64,000 bases of DNA. Origin: Streptomyces sp. R41 (GTDB taxonomy: Bacteria > Actinomycetota > Actinomycetes > Streptomycetales > Streptomycetaceae). The translations under genes were made by a program, and so were the position numbers. Below the pieces are notes generated by a model that was given only the letters and a program-made list of their open reading frames with translations, had not been told where the DNA came from and ran no database searches. Location: the NCBI RefSeq assembly GCF_041053055.1, contig NZ_CP163443.1, forward strand, positions 4,447,001 through 4,511,000, read 5' to 3'. Of this stretch, positions 35,587 to 45,202 are shown piece by piece. Each line of letters starts with the position of its first letter. Position 1 is the first letter of the stretch.

Positions 35587-36807
35587 ATGCCCGAAGCCGT
35601 GATCGTCTCAGCCGCCCGCTCCCCGATCGGCCGCGCCTTCAAGGGGTCCCTGAAGGACGTACGCCCCGACGACCTGACCGCCACGATCATCCAGACCGCC
35701 CTCGCCAAGGTCCCCGAGCTGGACCCGAAGGACATCGACGACCTGATGCTCGGCTGCGGCCTCCCCGGCGGCGAGCAGGGCCACAACCTCGGCCGCATCG
35801 TGGCCGTACAGATGGGCATGGACCACCTCCCGGGGTGCACCATCACCCGTTACTGCTCCTCCTCCCTCCAGACCTCCCGCATGGCCCTGCACGCCATCAA
35901 GGCGGGCGAGGGCGACGTCTTCATCTCGGCGGGCGTGGAGATGGTGTCGCGGTCCGTCAAGGGCACCTCCGACGGGCTCCCGGACACCCACAACCCCTTC
36001 TTCGCCGACGCGGAGGCCCGCACCGTCGCCGTGGCACAGACGGAGGGCTCGACCTGGCACGACCCGCGCGAGGACGGCCTCGTCCCGGACGCGTACATCG
36101 CGATGGGCCAGACCGCCGAGAACCTGGCCCGTCTGAAGGGCGTCACCCGCCAGGACATGGACGAGTTCGGCGTCCGCTCGCAGAACCTCGCCGAGGAAGC
36201 CATCAAGAACGGCTTCTGGGAGCGCGAGATCACCCCGATCACGACCCCCGACGGCACGGTCGTCAGCAAGGACGACGGCCCGCGCGCGGGCGTGACGCTG
36301 GAAGGCGTCCAGGGCCTGAAGCCCGTCTTCCGCCCGGACGGCATGGTCACGGCCGGCAACTGCTGCCCGCTCAACGACGGCGCCGCCGCGCTCGTCATCA
36401 TGAGCGACACCAAGGCCCGCGAGCTGGGCCTCACCCCGCTCGCCCGCATCGTCTCGACCGGCGTCACCGGCCTCTCTCCCGAGATCATGGGCCTCGGCCC
36501 GGTGGAGGCGTCGAAGCAGGCCCTCCGGCGTGCCGGCCTCACCGTCGACGACATCGACCTGTTCGAGATCAACGAGGCGTTCGCCGCCCAGGTGATCCCG
36601 AGCTACCGCGACCTGAACATCCCGCTGGACAAGCTGAACGTGAACGGCGGCGCCATCGCCGTCGGCCACCCCTTCGGCATGACCGGCGCCCGCATCACCG
36701 GCACGCTCATCAACAGCCTCCAGTTCCACGACAAGCAGTTCGGCCTGGAGACGATGTGCGTCGGCGGCGGCCAGGGCATGGCGATGGTCATCGAGCGCCT
36801 CAGCTGA
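35587..36807 (+). CDS. Acetyl-CoA C-acetyltransferase (thiolase)
   Basis: 406 residues from ATG 35587. Nucleophile Cys in TITRYCSSSLQTSR (residue ~92), NEAFAAQV, the GHPFGMTGAR motif carrying the catalytic His, and the second Cys in CVGGGQGMAM. It catalyses reversible condensation of acetyl-CoA units or thiolytic cleavage of 3-ketoacyl-CoA. Monocistronic: repeats upstream, strong hairpin downstream. The sequence around the nucleophile (CSSS) departs slightly from the usual CASG. Confidence 0.93.
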   Translation: MPEAVIVSAARSPIGRAFKGSLKDVRPDDLTATIIQTALAKVPELDPKDIDDLMLGCGLPGGEQGHNLGRIVAVQMGMDHLPGCTITRYCSSSLQTSRMALHAIKAGEGDVFISAGVEMVSRSVKGTSDGLPDTHNPFFADAEARTVAVAQTEGSTWHDPREDGLVPDAYIAMGQTAENLARLKGVTRQDMDEFGVRSQNLAEEAIKNGFWEREITPITTPDGTVVSKDDGPRAGVTLEGVQGLKPVFRPDGMVTAGNCCPLNDGAAALVIMSDTKARELGLTPLARIVSTGVTGLSPEIMGLGPVEASKQALRRAGLTVDDIDLFEINEAFAAQVIPSYRDLNIPLDKLNVNGGAIAVGHPFGMTGARITGTLINSLQFHDKQFGLETMCVGGGQGMAMVIERLS

Positions 36808-36845
36808 TTCCGTACGGGTAACCGCAGTTGAACCCAGCGCGACCG

Positions 36846-36888
36846 AATCGGCCCAGAGCCCGGTAACCACCGGGACTCTGGGCCGATT
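36846..36888 (+). terminator. Terminator after the thiolase gene
   Basis: AATCGGCCCAGAG pairs with its complement at 36876-36888, extended inside by CCCGGT/ACCGGG with one bulged base: about 19 paired positions. The rest of the gap to 37083 shows nothing definite. Confidence 0.8.
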
Positions 36889-37083
36889 TGTGATCCAATC
36901 CCCCCCAAGATGTGACCTATCTCCCCCCAGAGAGGCATTTGCGCAGGTCAGAGGCCTTGCGGGCCTAAACATCAAGACCAAAGTCCTGCCCCTTTCGTGA
37001 CGTTACGCACTGACAGCTCGATGGTCCGCCCTTCAAGCTGATGTAGGAAGTCGGGGGTCGACTTTGGAACCGGGAGTACGTCA

Positions 37084-37875
37084 GTGAGCGCCATGCCGAT
37101 TGCTTTGCTGCTCACCACCGCCGCCACCGCGGCCGTGGGCGTCGCCGTTCTGCGCACCCTGCGGGGACTGCGCCGGCAGGTCGCGGCCCTGCGCAGCGAA
37201 CTCGCCGAGAGCCGCGCCGGTGCCGCGCGCGGCCTCGTGCCCGCGGCCCGCACAGCCGCTGACGCGGACGAGATACGCGCTGCCGTGGCCGAGGCGCTCG
37301 CCGAGGAGCGGGAGCGGGAGCTCGCCGAGGCACGGGCGTTCTGGGCCGCCCAGGAGGCACGTGACGCCACGGACATGCCCTCGCTGCTCGGGCTGCCCGA
37401 CAACGATCTGTTCCTGCCGCGCCCGTCGGACTTCGTGGGCCTGGAGCCCCTGGAGCCGGTGACCGAGGCCGGCCTGGACGCCGAGGAGTTCGCCGGGGAC
37501 TCCCCCGAACTCGCCGCGGCCCGCCGCCGCCACCCCTCGCACCCCGACTTCGTACCGGTCCAGTCACCCGTCGTCAACGACCATGAGCGCACGGTGGCCT
37601 GTCTGGAGGAACTCGCCGAGTCCCGCACGGAGCTGGCTGACGTCCGCCCCGGCCCCCTCGGCACCCTCGACGTCTACGTCTTCGCGGACGGTACGACCCT
37701 GTGCATGACGCCGGGTCACCGCGAGACCGCGGAGCAGCTGGCCACGGCCCTGCGCGCCGGCCAGACCCCGGTCCTGCTCGGCGGCTCCGGCGTCTCGGGC
37801 GCCTACGCCCTGACCTTCGCGTGCGGCGAGGAGAACGTGTACATCCTGGCGGACCGCGTCATAGCGTCCTTGTAA
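37084..37875 (+). CDS. Membrane-anchored coiled-coil protein, unknown function
   Basis: 263 residues from GTG 37084 (GGGAG upstream). A single N-terminal membrane segment (PIALLLTTAATAAVGVAVL) leads into a coiled coil (~20-95: LRRQVAALRSELAES, EALAEERERELAEARAFW). The C-terminal domain (~190-263) starts LGTLDVYVFADGTTLCMTPGH and ends NVYILADRVIASL, beta-rich and well ordered in appearance. I do not recognise the family. Stands alone between thiolase and a small minus-strand gene. Confidence 0.75.
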   Translation: MSAMPIALLLTTAATAAVGVAVLRTLRGLRRQVAALRSELAESRAGAARGLVPAARTAADADEIRAAVAEALAEERERELAEARAFWAAQEARDATDMPSLLGLPDNDLFLPRPSDFVGLEPLEPVTEAGLDAEEFAGDSPELAAARRRHPSHPDFVPVQSPVVNDHERTVACLEELAESRTELADVRPGPLGTLDVYVFADGTTLCMTPGHRETAEQLATALRAGQTPVLLGGSGVSGAYALTFACGEENVYILADRVIASL

Positions 37876-38028
37876 GAGCGCGCCCACAGGAGCGCCGCAA
37901 GGGGCGCGGGGCTCTGACACCGTGCGGCTCCGCCGCGTGGGCGCGACAAGCCACGACGGCCCCGCGGTCGAGAACCGTCCGCCGATACCCGGCGCCACCC
38001 AGCGGAGCGCCCTCGCGCTGGAGTCGAT

Positions 38029-38340
38029 TCAGACTCCGGCGCGTTTTTGTGCCTCCGCCACGAGAGTCACCGCCTCAGCCAACTCCCCCTCGTCTTTCAG
38101 TGCGACCGCCAAGTCGTGCGCGGCGACAGTGATCTGATCCGCCGCCGCGAACATCCCCGCGTCGGGCATCTCGTGGGGCTCGCACGAAGGATCCTCCAGA
38201 CGCTGGGCACGCCGTGCCAACTCCCTGGCCAGCCCCAGTGCCTCGGCGGCAGCCCCCCGCTGCAGCCGGCTCTGCGGCGCGGCCCTCAACCGGTCGGCGA
38301 AGTGATCCACGGCACGGGTCAAAGGCGTCGTATCAAGCAC
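38029..38340 (-). CDS. Small helical protein, unknown function
   Basis: 103 residues from GTG 38340; the ATG at 38385 would add 15 unconvincing Cys-rich residues. Almost entirely helical: TPLTRAVDHFADRLRAAPQS, EALGLARELARRAQRLED, MFAAADQITVAAHDLAVALKDEGELAEAVTL. No enzymatic motif. Its pattern resembles small streptomycete regulatory or toxin-antitoxin-like helical proteins, but I cannot assign it. Divergent from the DUF4287 gene. Confidence 0.65.
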   Translation of the reverse strand: MLDTTPLTRAVDHFADRLRAAPQSRLQRGAAAEALGLARELARRAQRLEDPSCEPHEMPDAGMFAAADQITVAAHDLAVALKDEGELAEAVTLVAEAQKRAGV

Positions 38341-38444
38341 GCGGCGAGCGTACGCGTCGCAGCAGGACTGTTGCCAACAACCCAACCCTCAGGCACGGTG
38401 GCGTGAAGGACCGGCTTACATCCCCTTTGCGTCCGGAGGCGCCG

Positions 38445-38675
38445 ATGTCCCAAGTCTTCTCCGAGGAGACCCATCGCAATCTGCTCGCCCGCATCCCCCA
38501 CTGCACCGGTCGTGAAGTCTCCGACTGGCTTCGCACCGTCGACGAAGGCCCCGCTCTCTTCCGCTTCGAGGAGAAGGTCAGCTGGCTCCGCGCCGAGCAC
38601 AATCTCGCGTACGGCCACGCCAAGGCGATCATTCACGAGTACGACCTGAGGAGGGCCGCGCGCAAACTGCTCTGA
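38445..38675 (+). CDS. DUF4287 family protein
   Basis: 76 residues from ATG 38445, with GGAGG 7 bases upstream. Contains RIPHCTGREVSDWLRTVDEG and LRAEHNLAYGHAKAIIHEYDL, the two halves of the DUF4287 motif (H-x5-W...HGHA). Function unknown. Followed by a strong terminator. Confidence 0.82.
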   Translation: MSQVFSEETHRNLLARIPHCTGREVSDWLRTVDEGPALFRFEEKVSWLRAEHNLAYGHAKAIIHEYDLRRAARKLL

Positions 38676-38716
38676 GCGCGCACCACCGAGACGACAGGCA
38701 TCCGACGACAGAACGA

Positions 38717-38753
38717 CGAAGGGCCCGCGAACCAGTGGTTCGCGGGCCCTTCG
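38717..38753. terminator. Bidirectional 17-bp terminator
   Basis: Arms 38717-38733 and 38737-38753 are perfect complements with a 3-base loop. It separates the DUF4287 gene from the convergent BI-1 gene. Confidence 0.85.
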
Positions 38754-38816
38754 GTTACGTACGGACGACACGTGCTGGGCACGCACTACCGGCTATGACC
38801 GGCCTTTTCCGTCGTT

Positions 38817-39719
38817 TTAGTCGTCGCCGCTGAAGATGGCGACCAGGCGCAGCATCTCGACGTAGATCCAGACGAGGGTCATGGTCAGGCCGAACGCGGC
38901 CAGCCAGGCCTCCTCCTTCGGAGCGCCGTACGCGATGCCGTCCTCGATCTGCTTGAAGTCGAGGGTCAGGAAGAACGCGCCGATGAGGATCGCCAGGATG
39001 CCGACGATCGCGCCGAGCGGGCCCATGCTGCGCAGTCCGCCGTTCTCGGCGACGCCGAAGACGACCAGCAGCAGGTTGACCGCCGTGACGACGATGAACG
39101 CGATGGCGATGGCCATGCCGATGCGCGCGTAACGCGCGGTCACGCGGATCCAGCCCGCCTTGTAGACGAGCAGGGTCGCGCCGGCGACCGCCATGGTGCC
39201 CAGGACCGCCTGGAAGGGCGCCCCCGACCACTGGCTGTTGTACATCTCACTGATGACCCCGAGGAAGACGCCCTCGAAGGCGGCGTAACCGAGGATCAGC
39301 GCGGGCGAGGCGGTGCGCTTGAAGGACTGCACCATGGCCAGCACGAAGGCGACCAGGGCGGAGCCGATGGCCAGGCCGTAGCTGGTGGACGACACCGGCA
39401 GCAGCGCCCAGGCCAGGATGGCGCCGACGGCGACGGTGCCGAGCGTCATGGCCGAGCGCATGACGACGTCGTCCATCGTCATACGGCCGGTGGTGGTGAC
39501 CGGGGCCTGCGGCGGAGCGCCGTACTGCAGGTCCTGCTGGGCGTACGGGTTCTGCGCGTAGGGGTTGCCGCCCTGCTGGGCGTACGGGTTGCCCTGGGCG
39601 TACGGGTTGCCCTGGGTGCCGACAGCGGGTCCCCCGGCCTGCGGCGCCGCGTTGAAGCCCGCGTAGCCGTTGTCGCGGCTGAACCCCCGTCGCGAGAAGA
39701 CCGGGTTACTGCTCCTCAT
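38817..39719 (-). CDS. Bax inhibitor-1/YccA family membrane protein
   Basis: 300 residues from ATG 39719, preceded by GGAGGAG. The N-terminal ~90 residues are a soluble, Gln/Pro/Tyr-rich tail with four NPYAQ repeats; the rest has seven hydrophobic segments ending DFKQIEDGIAYGAPKEEAWLAAFGLTM and VEMLRLVAIF, typical of the Bax-inhibitor-1-like UPF0005 family. Homologues act as pH-sensitive ion leak channels, with unclear role in bacteria. Single gene. Confidence 0.9.
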   Translation of the reverse strand: MRSSNPVFSRRGFSRDNGYAGFNAAPQAGGPAVGTQGNPYAQGNPYAQQGGNPYAQNPYAQQDLQYGAPPQAPVTTTGRMTMDDVVMRSAMTLGTVAVGAILAWALLPVSSTSYGLAIGSALVAFVLAMVQSFKRTASPALILGYAAFEGVFLGVISEMYNSQWSGAPFQAVLGTMAVAGATLLVYKAGWIRVTARYARIGMAIAIAFIVVTAVNLLLVVFGVAENGGLRSMGPLGAIVGILAILIGAFFLTLDFKQIEDGIAYGAPKEEAWLAAFGLTMTLVWIYVEMLRLVAIFSGDD

Positions 39720-39928
39720 TTCACTCCTCCATGGCCACCCTTCGTGGCCTTGGCTCAAGAGTAATAGGTAGGCAAAGGATTGACCCTACTGCTTGGGGAG
39801 GATCTTTCCCTTGTGGTGCCACGGTACGCGTGTGTCTCTTGCCCTGCCCGCACTGGTACGAAGCCGTGACACCAGCCCTTGTGCCCTCTCAATCCGCCCC
39901 GGCCCCCTCTTATTCCGGCTTGTTCCGG

Positions 39929-41104
39929 TTACTCCAGGGGGAAGCCCGTGTAGCCCTCCGCGAGGTCGGTCTCCGCCGCCCGTGAGCTCGCGACCCGCTC
40001 CAGGCGGGCCAGTTGGATGCGGTCCTCGAAGGGGGTCGCGTCGGGGTCGCGGTGCAGCAGGGTCGTCATGTCGTACGAGAACCGCTCGGCCTGCCAGACA
40101 CGGCGCAGACAGGTCTCGGAGTAGGTGTCGAGCCGCTCGGCCGATCCGGTGTCCCTGAGGTGGATGAGCGCGCGGGCGAAGGTGACGACGTCGCCGACGG
40201 CGAGGTTGAGCCCCTTAGCGCCGGTCGGCGGCACGATGTGCGCGGCGTCCCCGGCGAGGAAGACCCGCCCGTGCCGCATGGGCTCGTGGACGTAACTCCG
40301 CATCGGGGTGACGGACTTGGAGGTGATGGGCCCCCTTTGGAGCTGCCAGGCGTCGTCCGTCGCGAAGCGCCGCTCCAGCTCGTCCCAGATCTCCTCGTCG
40401 CTCCACTCCTGGGCGTCCGTGCCTTGCGGCACCTGGAGGTAGAGCCGGGAGACGGCGGGCGAGCGCATGCTGAGCAGGGCGAAGCCGCGGTCGTGGCGGG
40501 CGTAGACCAGCTCGTCGTGCGAGGGCGGGACATCGGCGAGGATGCCGAGCCAGCCGAAGGGGTACGTCCGTTCGAAGACACGGGAGAGCTCGGCCGGTAC
40601 GGCCTTCCGGGCGACGCCCCAGAATCCGTCGCACCCGACGACGTAGTCGCACTCGAGCACGTCCTCGCGCCCTTCGTACCTGAACCGGACAAGCGGCCGC
40701 TCGCTCTCGGCGTCCTGCACGGCGAGCGCCTCGGCCCCGAAGAGCAGCGGGCCACCCTCCTTGAGTTGCAGGGCTATGAGGTCCTTGCACACCTCGGTCT
40801 GCGCGTACACCATCACCGAACGCCCGCCGGTGAGCGCGGGAAAGTCGACGCGGTGCCGCTTGCCCGCGAACCGCAGCTCGATCCCGTCGTGGCGCAGCCC
40901 CTCCCGGTCCATCCGCTCCGCGGCCCCGGCGGCCCGCAGCACATCCACGGTTCCCTGTTCCAGGATCCCGGCCCGCTGCCGCTGCTCCACATACGCCCGG
41001 TCCCGGCTCTCCAGCACCACGGACTCGATCCCCGCGTTGTGCAGCAACCGCGCCAGCAGCAACCCGGCCGGCCCGGCCCCGATGATCCCGACGGTGGTAC
41101 GCAT
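39929..41104 (-). CDS. pobA: 4-hydroxybenzoate 3-monooxygenase
   Basis: 391 residues from ATG 41104 (AAGGGGC upstream). Flavin hydroxylase: GIIGAGPAGLLLARLL (FAD), DYVVGCDGFWGVAR (the DG motif) and VFLAGDAAHIVPPTGAKGLNLAVGDV. ERAYVEQRQRAGILEQG is the substrate-proximal PobA signature. Converts 4-hydroxybenzoate to protocatechuate with NAD(P)H and O2. Immediately downstream of bldA on the same strand, an arrangement I remember from S. coelicolor. Confidence 0.92.
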   Translation of the reverse strand: MRTTVGIIGAGPAGLLLARLLHNAGIESVVLESRDRAYVEQRQRAGILEQGTVDVLRAAGAAERMDREGLRHDGIELRFAGKRHRVDFPALTGGRSVMVYAQTEVCKDLIALQLKEGGPLLFGAEALAVQDAESERPLVRFRYEGREDVLECDYVVGCDGFWGVARKAVPAELSRVFERTYPFGWLGILADVPPSHDELVYARHDRGFALLSMRSPAVSRLYLQVPQGTDAQEWSDEEIWDELERRFATDDAWQLQRGPITSKSVTPMRSYVHEPMRHGRVFLAGDAAHIVPPTGAKGLNLAVGDVVTFARALIHLRDTGSAERLDTYSETCLRRVWQAERFSYDMTTLLHRDPDATPFEDRIQLARLERVASSRAAETDLAEGYTGFPLE

Positions 41105-41249
41105 CGGCACGCCCCTTCGCGTCCTCTGTTCGTCCAGTGAAATTTCCTTCACCATTTCCTGAAGGGAGTCTCCGACCGCATGCGCTTGCTGTCAACGGCC
41201 GACGGCGAAGTCTCTCCCGAAGGCCGCGGCCGAGGTGAGAGGTCGGAGG

Positions 41250-41332
41250 TGCCCGGAACCGGACTTGAACCGGTACGCCCGCGAGGGGCAGCGAGGTTTA
41301 AGCTCGCCGTGTCTGCATTCCACCATCCGGGC
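41250..41332 (-). tRNA. bldA: tRNA-Leu(UAA), the bldA tRNA
   Basis: 83 bases from GCCCGGAUGG to the discriminator A (41250). Acceptor GCCCGGA pairs with UCCGGGC, the anticodon arm GCGAG-CUUAAAC-CUCGC carries anticodon UAA, a long class II variable arm (GCCCCUCGCGGGC region) follows and the T arm ACCGG-UUCAAGU-CCGGU is perfect. CCA is not encoded (CCU follows). This tRNA reads the rare UUA codon; in streptomycetes it gates morphological and antibiotic genes. It lies 145 bp upstream of pobA. Confidence 0.97.
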
Positions 41333-41757
41333 AGGCCATGGGCTCCGCATCGAGGTTCCGAGCCTATCGGGGCGCATCCCCCGAACAGCGGACGGGCGGC
41401 CCGATGTTGTCTTATTTTATTGACGTCTGAGGGTGCATCAGCCCTCGGTACGGGCCATCCGCACTTGCCAACAGCCTTTCGGACGCCCCAGGGCGGCGTA
41501 TACGGAATGACGGAATTTCACCGTCCGAACGCACCGTCCGAACGCGCGGCCTCCACCACGTCGCCCCTGCGGGTGCCGAGGCCGTACCCGGAGACCGCTC
41601 AGGGAAGCCCCGTCATCCCCAGGTATGACACGACCGCTCCCGGTCCGACCGCAGGCTGCCCCCGGAACCGGAACAGCGGCTGACTACAGCGCGCGGATCG
41701 CATCCGACGATGGGACAGACCCCAAAAACGTCGTCGTCCCGACAGGAGCACCCTCCC
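41333..41757. promoter_or_regulatory. bldA upstream region with AT-rich block
   Basis: On the minus strand, TAAAAT (41419-41414) lies 82 bases before the mature tRNA end, within the only AT-rich stretch of the region, and may be a -10 element; no convincing -35 box accompanies it. The rest of the 425-bp gap up to the exporter gene holds no gene I can support. Confidence 0.35.
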
Positions 41758-42528
41758 GTGACCACCACTCCCCTCGCCGGCCGAACCACCGCTGTGGCAG
41801 CCCGTGCCACGGAACTGTCGAAGGTCTACGGACAGGGCGAGACCCAGGTGGTCGCCCTCGACCGGGTCACCGTCGACTTCCGCCAGGCCGAGTTCACCGC
41901 GATCATGGGTCCCTCCGGGTCCGGCAAGTCCACGCTGATGCACTGCGTGGCGGGCCTGGACACCTTCAGCAGCGGCTCCGCACGCATCGGCGAGACCGAG
42001 CTGGGCTCCCTCAAGGACAAGCAGCTCACCAAGCTCCGCCGGGACAAAATCGGCTTCATCTTCCAGGCGTTCAACCTGCTGCCGACCCTGACGGCCCTGG
42101 AGAACATCACGCTCCCGATGGACATCGCGGGCCGCAAGGCGGACAAGGAGTGGCTGGAGACGGTCATCAAGATGATCGGCCTCGCCGACCGCCTCGGCCA
42201 CCGCCCCTCCCAGCTCTCCGGCGGCCAGCAGCAGCGCGTCGCCGTGGCCCGCGCCCTCGCCTCCCGGCCCGACATCATCTTCGGCGACGAGCCGACCGGA
42301 AACCTCGACTCCCGCTCCGGCGCGGAGGTGCTGGGCTTCCTGCGCAACTCCGTACGGGAGTTGGGGCAGACCGTGGTGATGGTGACCCACGACCCGGTGG
42401 CGGCGGCGTACGCGGACCGCGTGGTCTTCCTCGCGGACGGACGGATCGTCGACGAGGTGTACGAGCCGACGGCCGACTCGGTCCTGGACCGCATGAAGCA
42501 GTTCGACGGCAAGGGCCGCACGAGCTGA
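41758..42528 (+). CDS. MacB-type ABC transporter ATPase
   Basis: 256 residues from GTG 41758 (AGGAG nine bases upstream). Walker A MGPSGSGKST, signature LSGGQQQRVAVARAL, Walker B DIIFGDEPTGNLD, H-loop VTHDP; the GDEPTGNLDS variant is characteristic of the LolD/MacB/FtsE group. It drives the large permease that follows 59 bp later. Such systems use mechanical force across the membrane for export or envelope work. Confidence 0.92.
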   Translation: MTTTPLAGRTTAVAARATELSKVYGQGETQVVALDRVTVDFRQAEFTAIMGPSGSGKSTLMHCVAGLDTFSSGSARIGETELGSLKDKQLTKLRRDKIGFIFQAFNLLPTLTALENITLPMDIAGRKADKEWLETVIKMIGLADRLGHRPSQLSGGQQQRVAVARALASRPDIIFGDEPTGNLDSRSGAEVLGFLRNSVRELGQTVVMVTHDPVAAAYADRVVFLADGRIVDEVYEPTADSVLDRMKQFDGKGRTS

Positions 42529-42587
42529 CCCACGCCGGATCCCCTCAACTCCCTGCGTCTTCCCGCGATCCCCTGGACTGAGAAACC

Positions 42588-45119
42588 ATGTTCCGTACCG
42601 CCTTGCGCAACGTACTCGCGCACAAGGCCAGGCTCCTGATGACCGTGCTCGCCGTGATGCTCGGCGTGGCGTTCGTGTCGGGGACCCTGGTCTTCACCAA
42701 CACCATCTCGGACGCCTACCAGAAGAGCTCCGCCAAGGGCTTCGACCAGGTCGACGTCGCCATCCAGCCGGAGAGCCGGGCGGACGAGGGCGACACGGTC
42801 GGCAAGACGGCGAAGCTCACGCAGCCGCTGCTCGACAAGGCCGCCAAGGTCCCGGGCGCCGCCTCCGCCATCGGCGTCGTGAACGGCTTCACCGCCATCG
42901 CCGACAAGGACGGCAAGCTCATCGGCGGCGGCTTCCAGTCGCAGGGCGGGAACTACTGGGGGGCCAAGGACCCCCGGTATCCGCTGACGAGCGGTCACGC
43001 GCCCAAGGGGACGGGCGAGATCGCGATCGACTCGGAGACCGCGAAGCGAGCGGGCTACAAGGTCGGCGACACCGTACGGCTGTCCGTCGACGGGCCCGTC
43101 CTCACGCCCACCGTCACCGGCATCTTCACCACCGACGACGGCAACGTCGCCGCGGGCGGCAGCCTCGCCCTGTTCGACACGGCGACCGCGCAGAAGCTCT
43201 TCCACTCAGTCGGCTCCTACGACGAGATCGACGTGAAGGCGGCGCCGGGCACCAGCCAGACCGCGCTGCGCAATGCCCTGGACGACGTCGTGCCGAAGGA
43301 CGTCGCCTCCACCACCACCGGTCAGCGGCTCGCCGACGACCAGGCCGAGCAGATCTCCTCCGCGATGAGCGGCATGAAGACGGGCCTGCTGGTCTTCGCC
43401 GGTATCGCGCTCTTCGTCGGCACGTTCATCATCGCCAACACCTTCACCATGCTGGTCGCCCAGCGCACCAAGGAGCTGGCCCTGCTGCGCGCCGTCGGCG
43501 CCTCCCGCAAGCAGGTCACCCGGTCCGTCCTCATCGAGGCGTTCGTCGTCGGCGCGGTCGCGGCTGTCGCGGGTCTGGCCGCGGGCATCGGCATCGGGGC
43601 GGGCATGCGCTCCCTGATGGGCACGCTCGGCGCCACCGTGCCGGACGGGCCACTGGTCATCTCGCCGGGCACGGTCGCCACGGCCCTGCTGGTCGGCGTC
43701 CTCATCACGATGCTGGCCGCCTGGCTGCCGGGCCGCCGCGCCGCGAAGATCCCGCCGGTCGCCGCGATGAGCAGCGTGCACGCGAAGGCGACGACGAAGT
43801 CACTGGTGCTGCGGAACACGATCGGCGCCCTGTTCGCCGCCGCGGGCGTCGCCGTGGTCCTCTACGCGACGACCATGGACGGCTCGGACGGACAGGCCCC
43901 GATGGGCTTCGGCGCGGTCCTGCTGATCATCGGCGTCTTCGTCCTCACCCCGCTGCTGTCCCGCCCGCTGATCGCGGCGGCGGCCCCGGTGCTCCGTATC
44001 TTCGGGGTCTCCGGCAAGCTGGCCCGCCAGAACTCGGTCCGCAACCCGCGCCGGACGGCCGCCACCGCCTCCGCCCTGATGATCGGCCTCACCCTCATCA
44101 CCGGCATGACGGTGATGGCGGGCAGCCTGCAGAAGTCGATCGACAAGATGGCCAGCTCCGCGCTCAAGGCGGACTACGTCGTCTCCATGGCGAACGGCAA
44201 CTCCCTCTCGCCGGACGTCGAGAAGAAGCTCGCCGGCGTCGACGGGGTCACGGACATCAGCTCCCTGCGCGACGCGCCCTCACGCATCGACCAGCAGACC
44301 GAGTACCTGACCGGCGTCAACAGCGCGGCCATCACCAAGCTCACCGACCTCACGATCAGCGACGGGACCTTCAGGGTCGGCGGCGAGCGGATCGTCGTGG
44401 ACAAGGACACCGCCGAGTCGCACGGCTGGAAGGCCGGTTCGCACTTCACGGTCTCGTACGAGGACGGGAAGAAGGGGAAGCTGTCCGTCGCCGGTGTCTA
44501 TGAGGGCAACGAGATGATCCACGGCATCATCGTGGACAACGCGATGCTGTCGCCCCACCTGACCGGCACCGCCTCCGACATGCAGGTCATGCTGAAGACG
44601 TCGAACGGCACGTCGGACGCGGCCAAGGACAAGCTGGAGAAGGCCCTCGGCGACAACCCGGCCATCAAGGTCCAGGACAAGCAGGACATCTCCAACGGCA
44701 TCGCGCAGATGTTCACCCTGATGCTGAACATGCTCTACGGCCTGCTCGCCATGGCGGTCATCGTCGCCGTCCTCGGCGTCATCAACACCCTCGCCATGTC
44801 GGTCTTCGAGCGCTCGCAGGAGATCGGGATGCTGCGCGCGATCGGCCTGGACCGCAAGGGCATCAAGCGCATGGTCCGCCTGGAGTCCCTGGTCATCTCG
44901 CTCTTCGGCGGCGTCCTCGGCATCGGCCTGGGTGTCTTCTTCGGCTGGGCGGCCGGTGAGCTGCTGGGCAGCAAGATGGCGACGTACGAACTGGTGCTGC
45001 CCTGGGCCCGGATGGGGATCTTCCTCCTCCTGGCGGCGACGGTCGGCGTCCTGGCGGCGCTGTGGCCGGCCCGGCGGGCGGCTCGCCTGAACATGCTGAC
45101 GGCGATCAAGTCGGAGTAG
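42588..45119 (+). CDS. FtsX/MacB-family ABC transporter permease
   Basis: 843 residues: N-terminal membrane helix, a first extracytoplasmic domain (~50-255, MacB-PCD type), three helices, further helices, a second extracytoplasmic domain (~515-690) and three C-terminal helices with NTLAMSVFERSQEIGMLRAIGLDRKGIKRM, the FtsX coupling motif, which also occurs earlier (ELALLRAVGASRKQVTRS). It is a tandem duplicate within one chain, as usual in actinobacteria. Substrate unknown. A 23-bp terminator follows. Confidence 0.9.
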   Translation: MFRTALRNVLAHKARLLMTVLAVMLGVAFVSGTLVFTNTISDAYQKSSAKGFDQVDVAIQPESRADEGDTVGKTAKLTQPLLDKAAKVPGAASAIGVVNGFTAIADKDGKLIGGGFQSQGGNYWGAKDPRYPLTSGHAPKGTGEIAIDSETAKRAGYKVGDTVRLSVDGPVLTPTVTGIFTTDDGNVAAGGSLALFDTATAQKLFHSVGSYDEIDVKAAPGTSQTALRNALDDVVPKDVASTTTGQRLADDQAEQISSAMSGMKTGLLVFAGIALFVGTFIIANTFTMLVAQRTKELALLRAVGASRKQVTRSVLIEAFVVGAVAAVAGLAAGIGIGAGMRSLMGTLGATVPDGPLVISPGTVATALLVGVLITMLAAWLPGRRAAKIPPVAAMSSVHAKATTKSLVLRNTIGALFAAAGVAVVLYATTMDGSDGQAPMGFGAVLLIIGVFVLTPLLSRPLIAAAAPVLRIFGVSGKLARQNSVRNPRRTAATASALMIGLTLITGMTVMAGSLQKSIDKMASSALKADYVVSMANGNSLSPDVEKKLAGVDGVTDISSLRDAPSRIDQQTEYLTGVNSAAITKLTDLTISDGTFRVGGERIVVDKDTAESHGWKAGSHFTVSYEDGKKGKLSVAGVYEGNEMIHGIIVDNAMLSPHLTGTASDMQVMLKTSNGTSDAAKDKLEKALGDNPAIKVQDKQDISNGIAQMFTLMLNMLYGLLAMAVIVAVLGVINTLAMSVFERSQEIGMLRAIGLDRKGIKRMVRLESLVISLFGGVLGIGLGVFFGWAAGELLGSKMATYELVLPWARMGIFLLLAATVGVLAALWPARRAARLNMLTAIKSE

Positions 45120-45131
45120 CGCTTCTCGGCG

Positions 45132-45181
45132 GTACGAGAGAGGGGCCCCGTTCCGGGCGGAACGGGGCCCCTCTCTCGTAC
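45132..45181. terminator. 23-bp perfect hairpin terminator
   Basis: Arms 45132-45154 and 45159-45181 are exact complements with a 4-base loop. It separates convergent genes; by far the longest perfect stem in the window. Confidence 0.9.
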
Positions 45182-45202
45182 GTACGTCTCTCCTGCGTCA
45201 GG

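Noticed and set aside
40280..40300. TAA trinucleotides inside minus-strand genes (for example pobA, BI-1, enolase) as TTA codons
   Set aside because: Reading in frame, these are GGT-TAC, CGT-TAC or AGT-TAC junctions, not TTA codons.
41180..41683. Plus-strand open frame across bldA
   Set aside because: It runs antisense through the tRNA and has no recognisable protein features; at most an antisense transcript could exist there.
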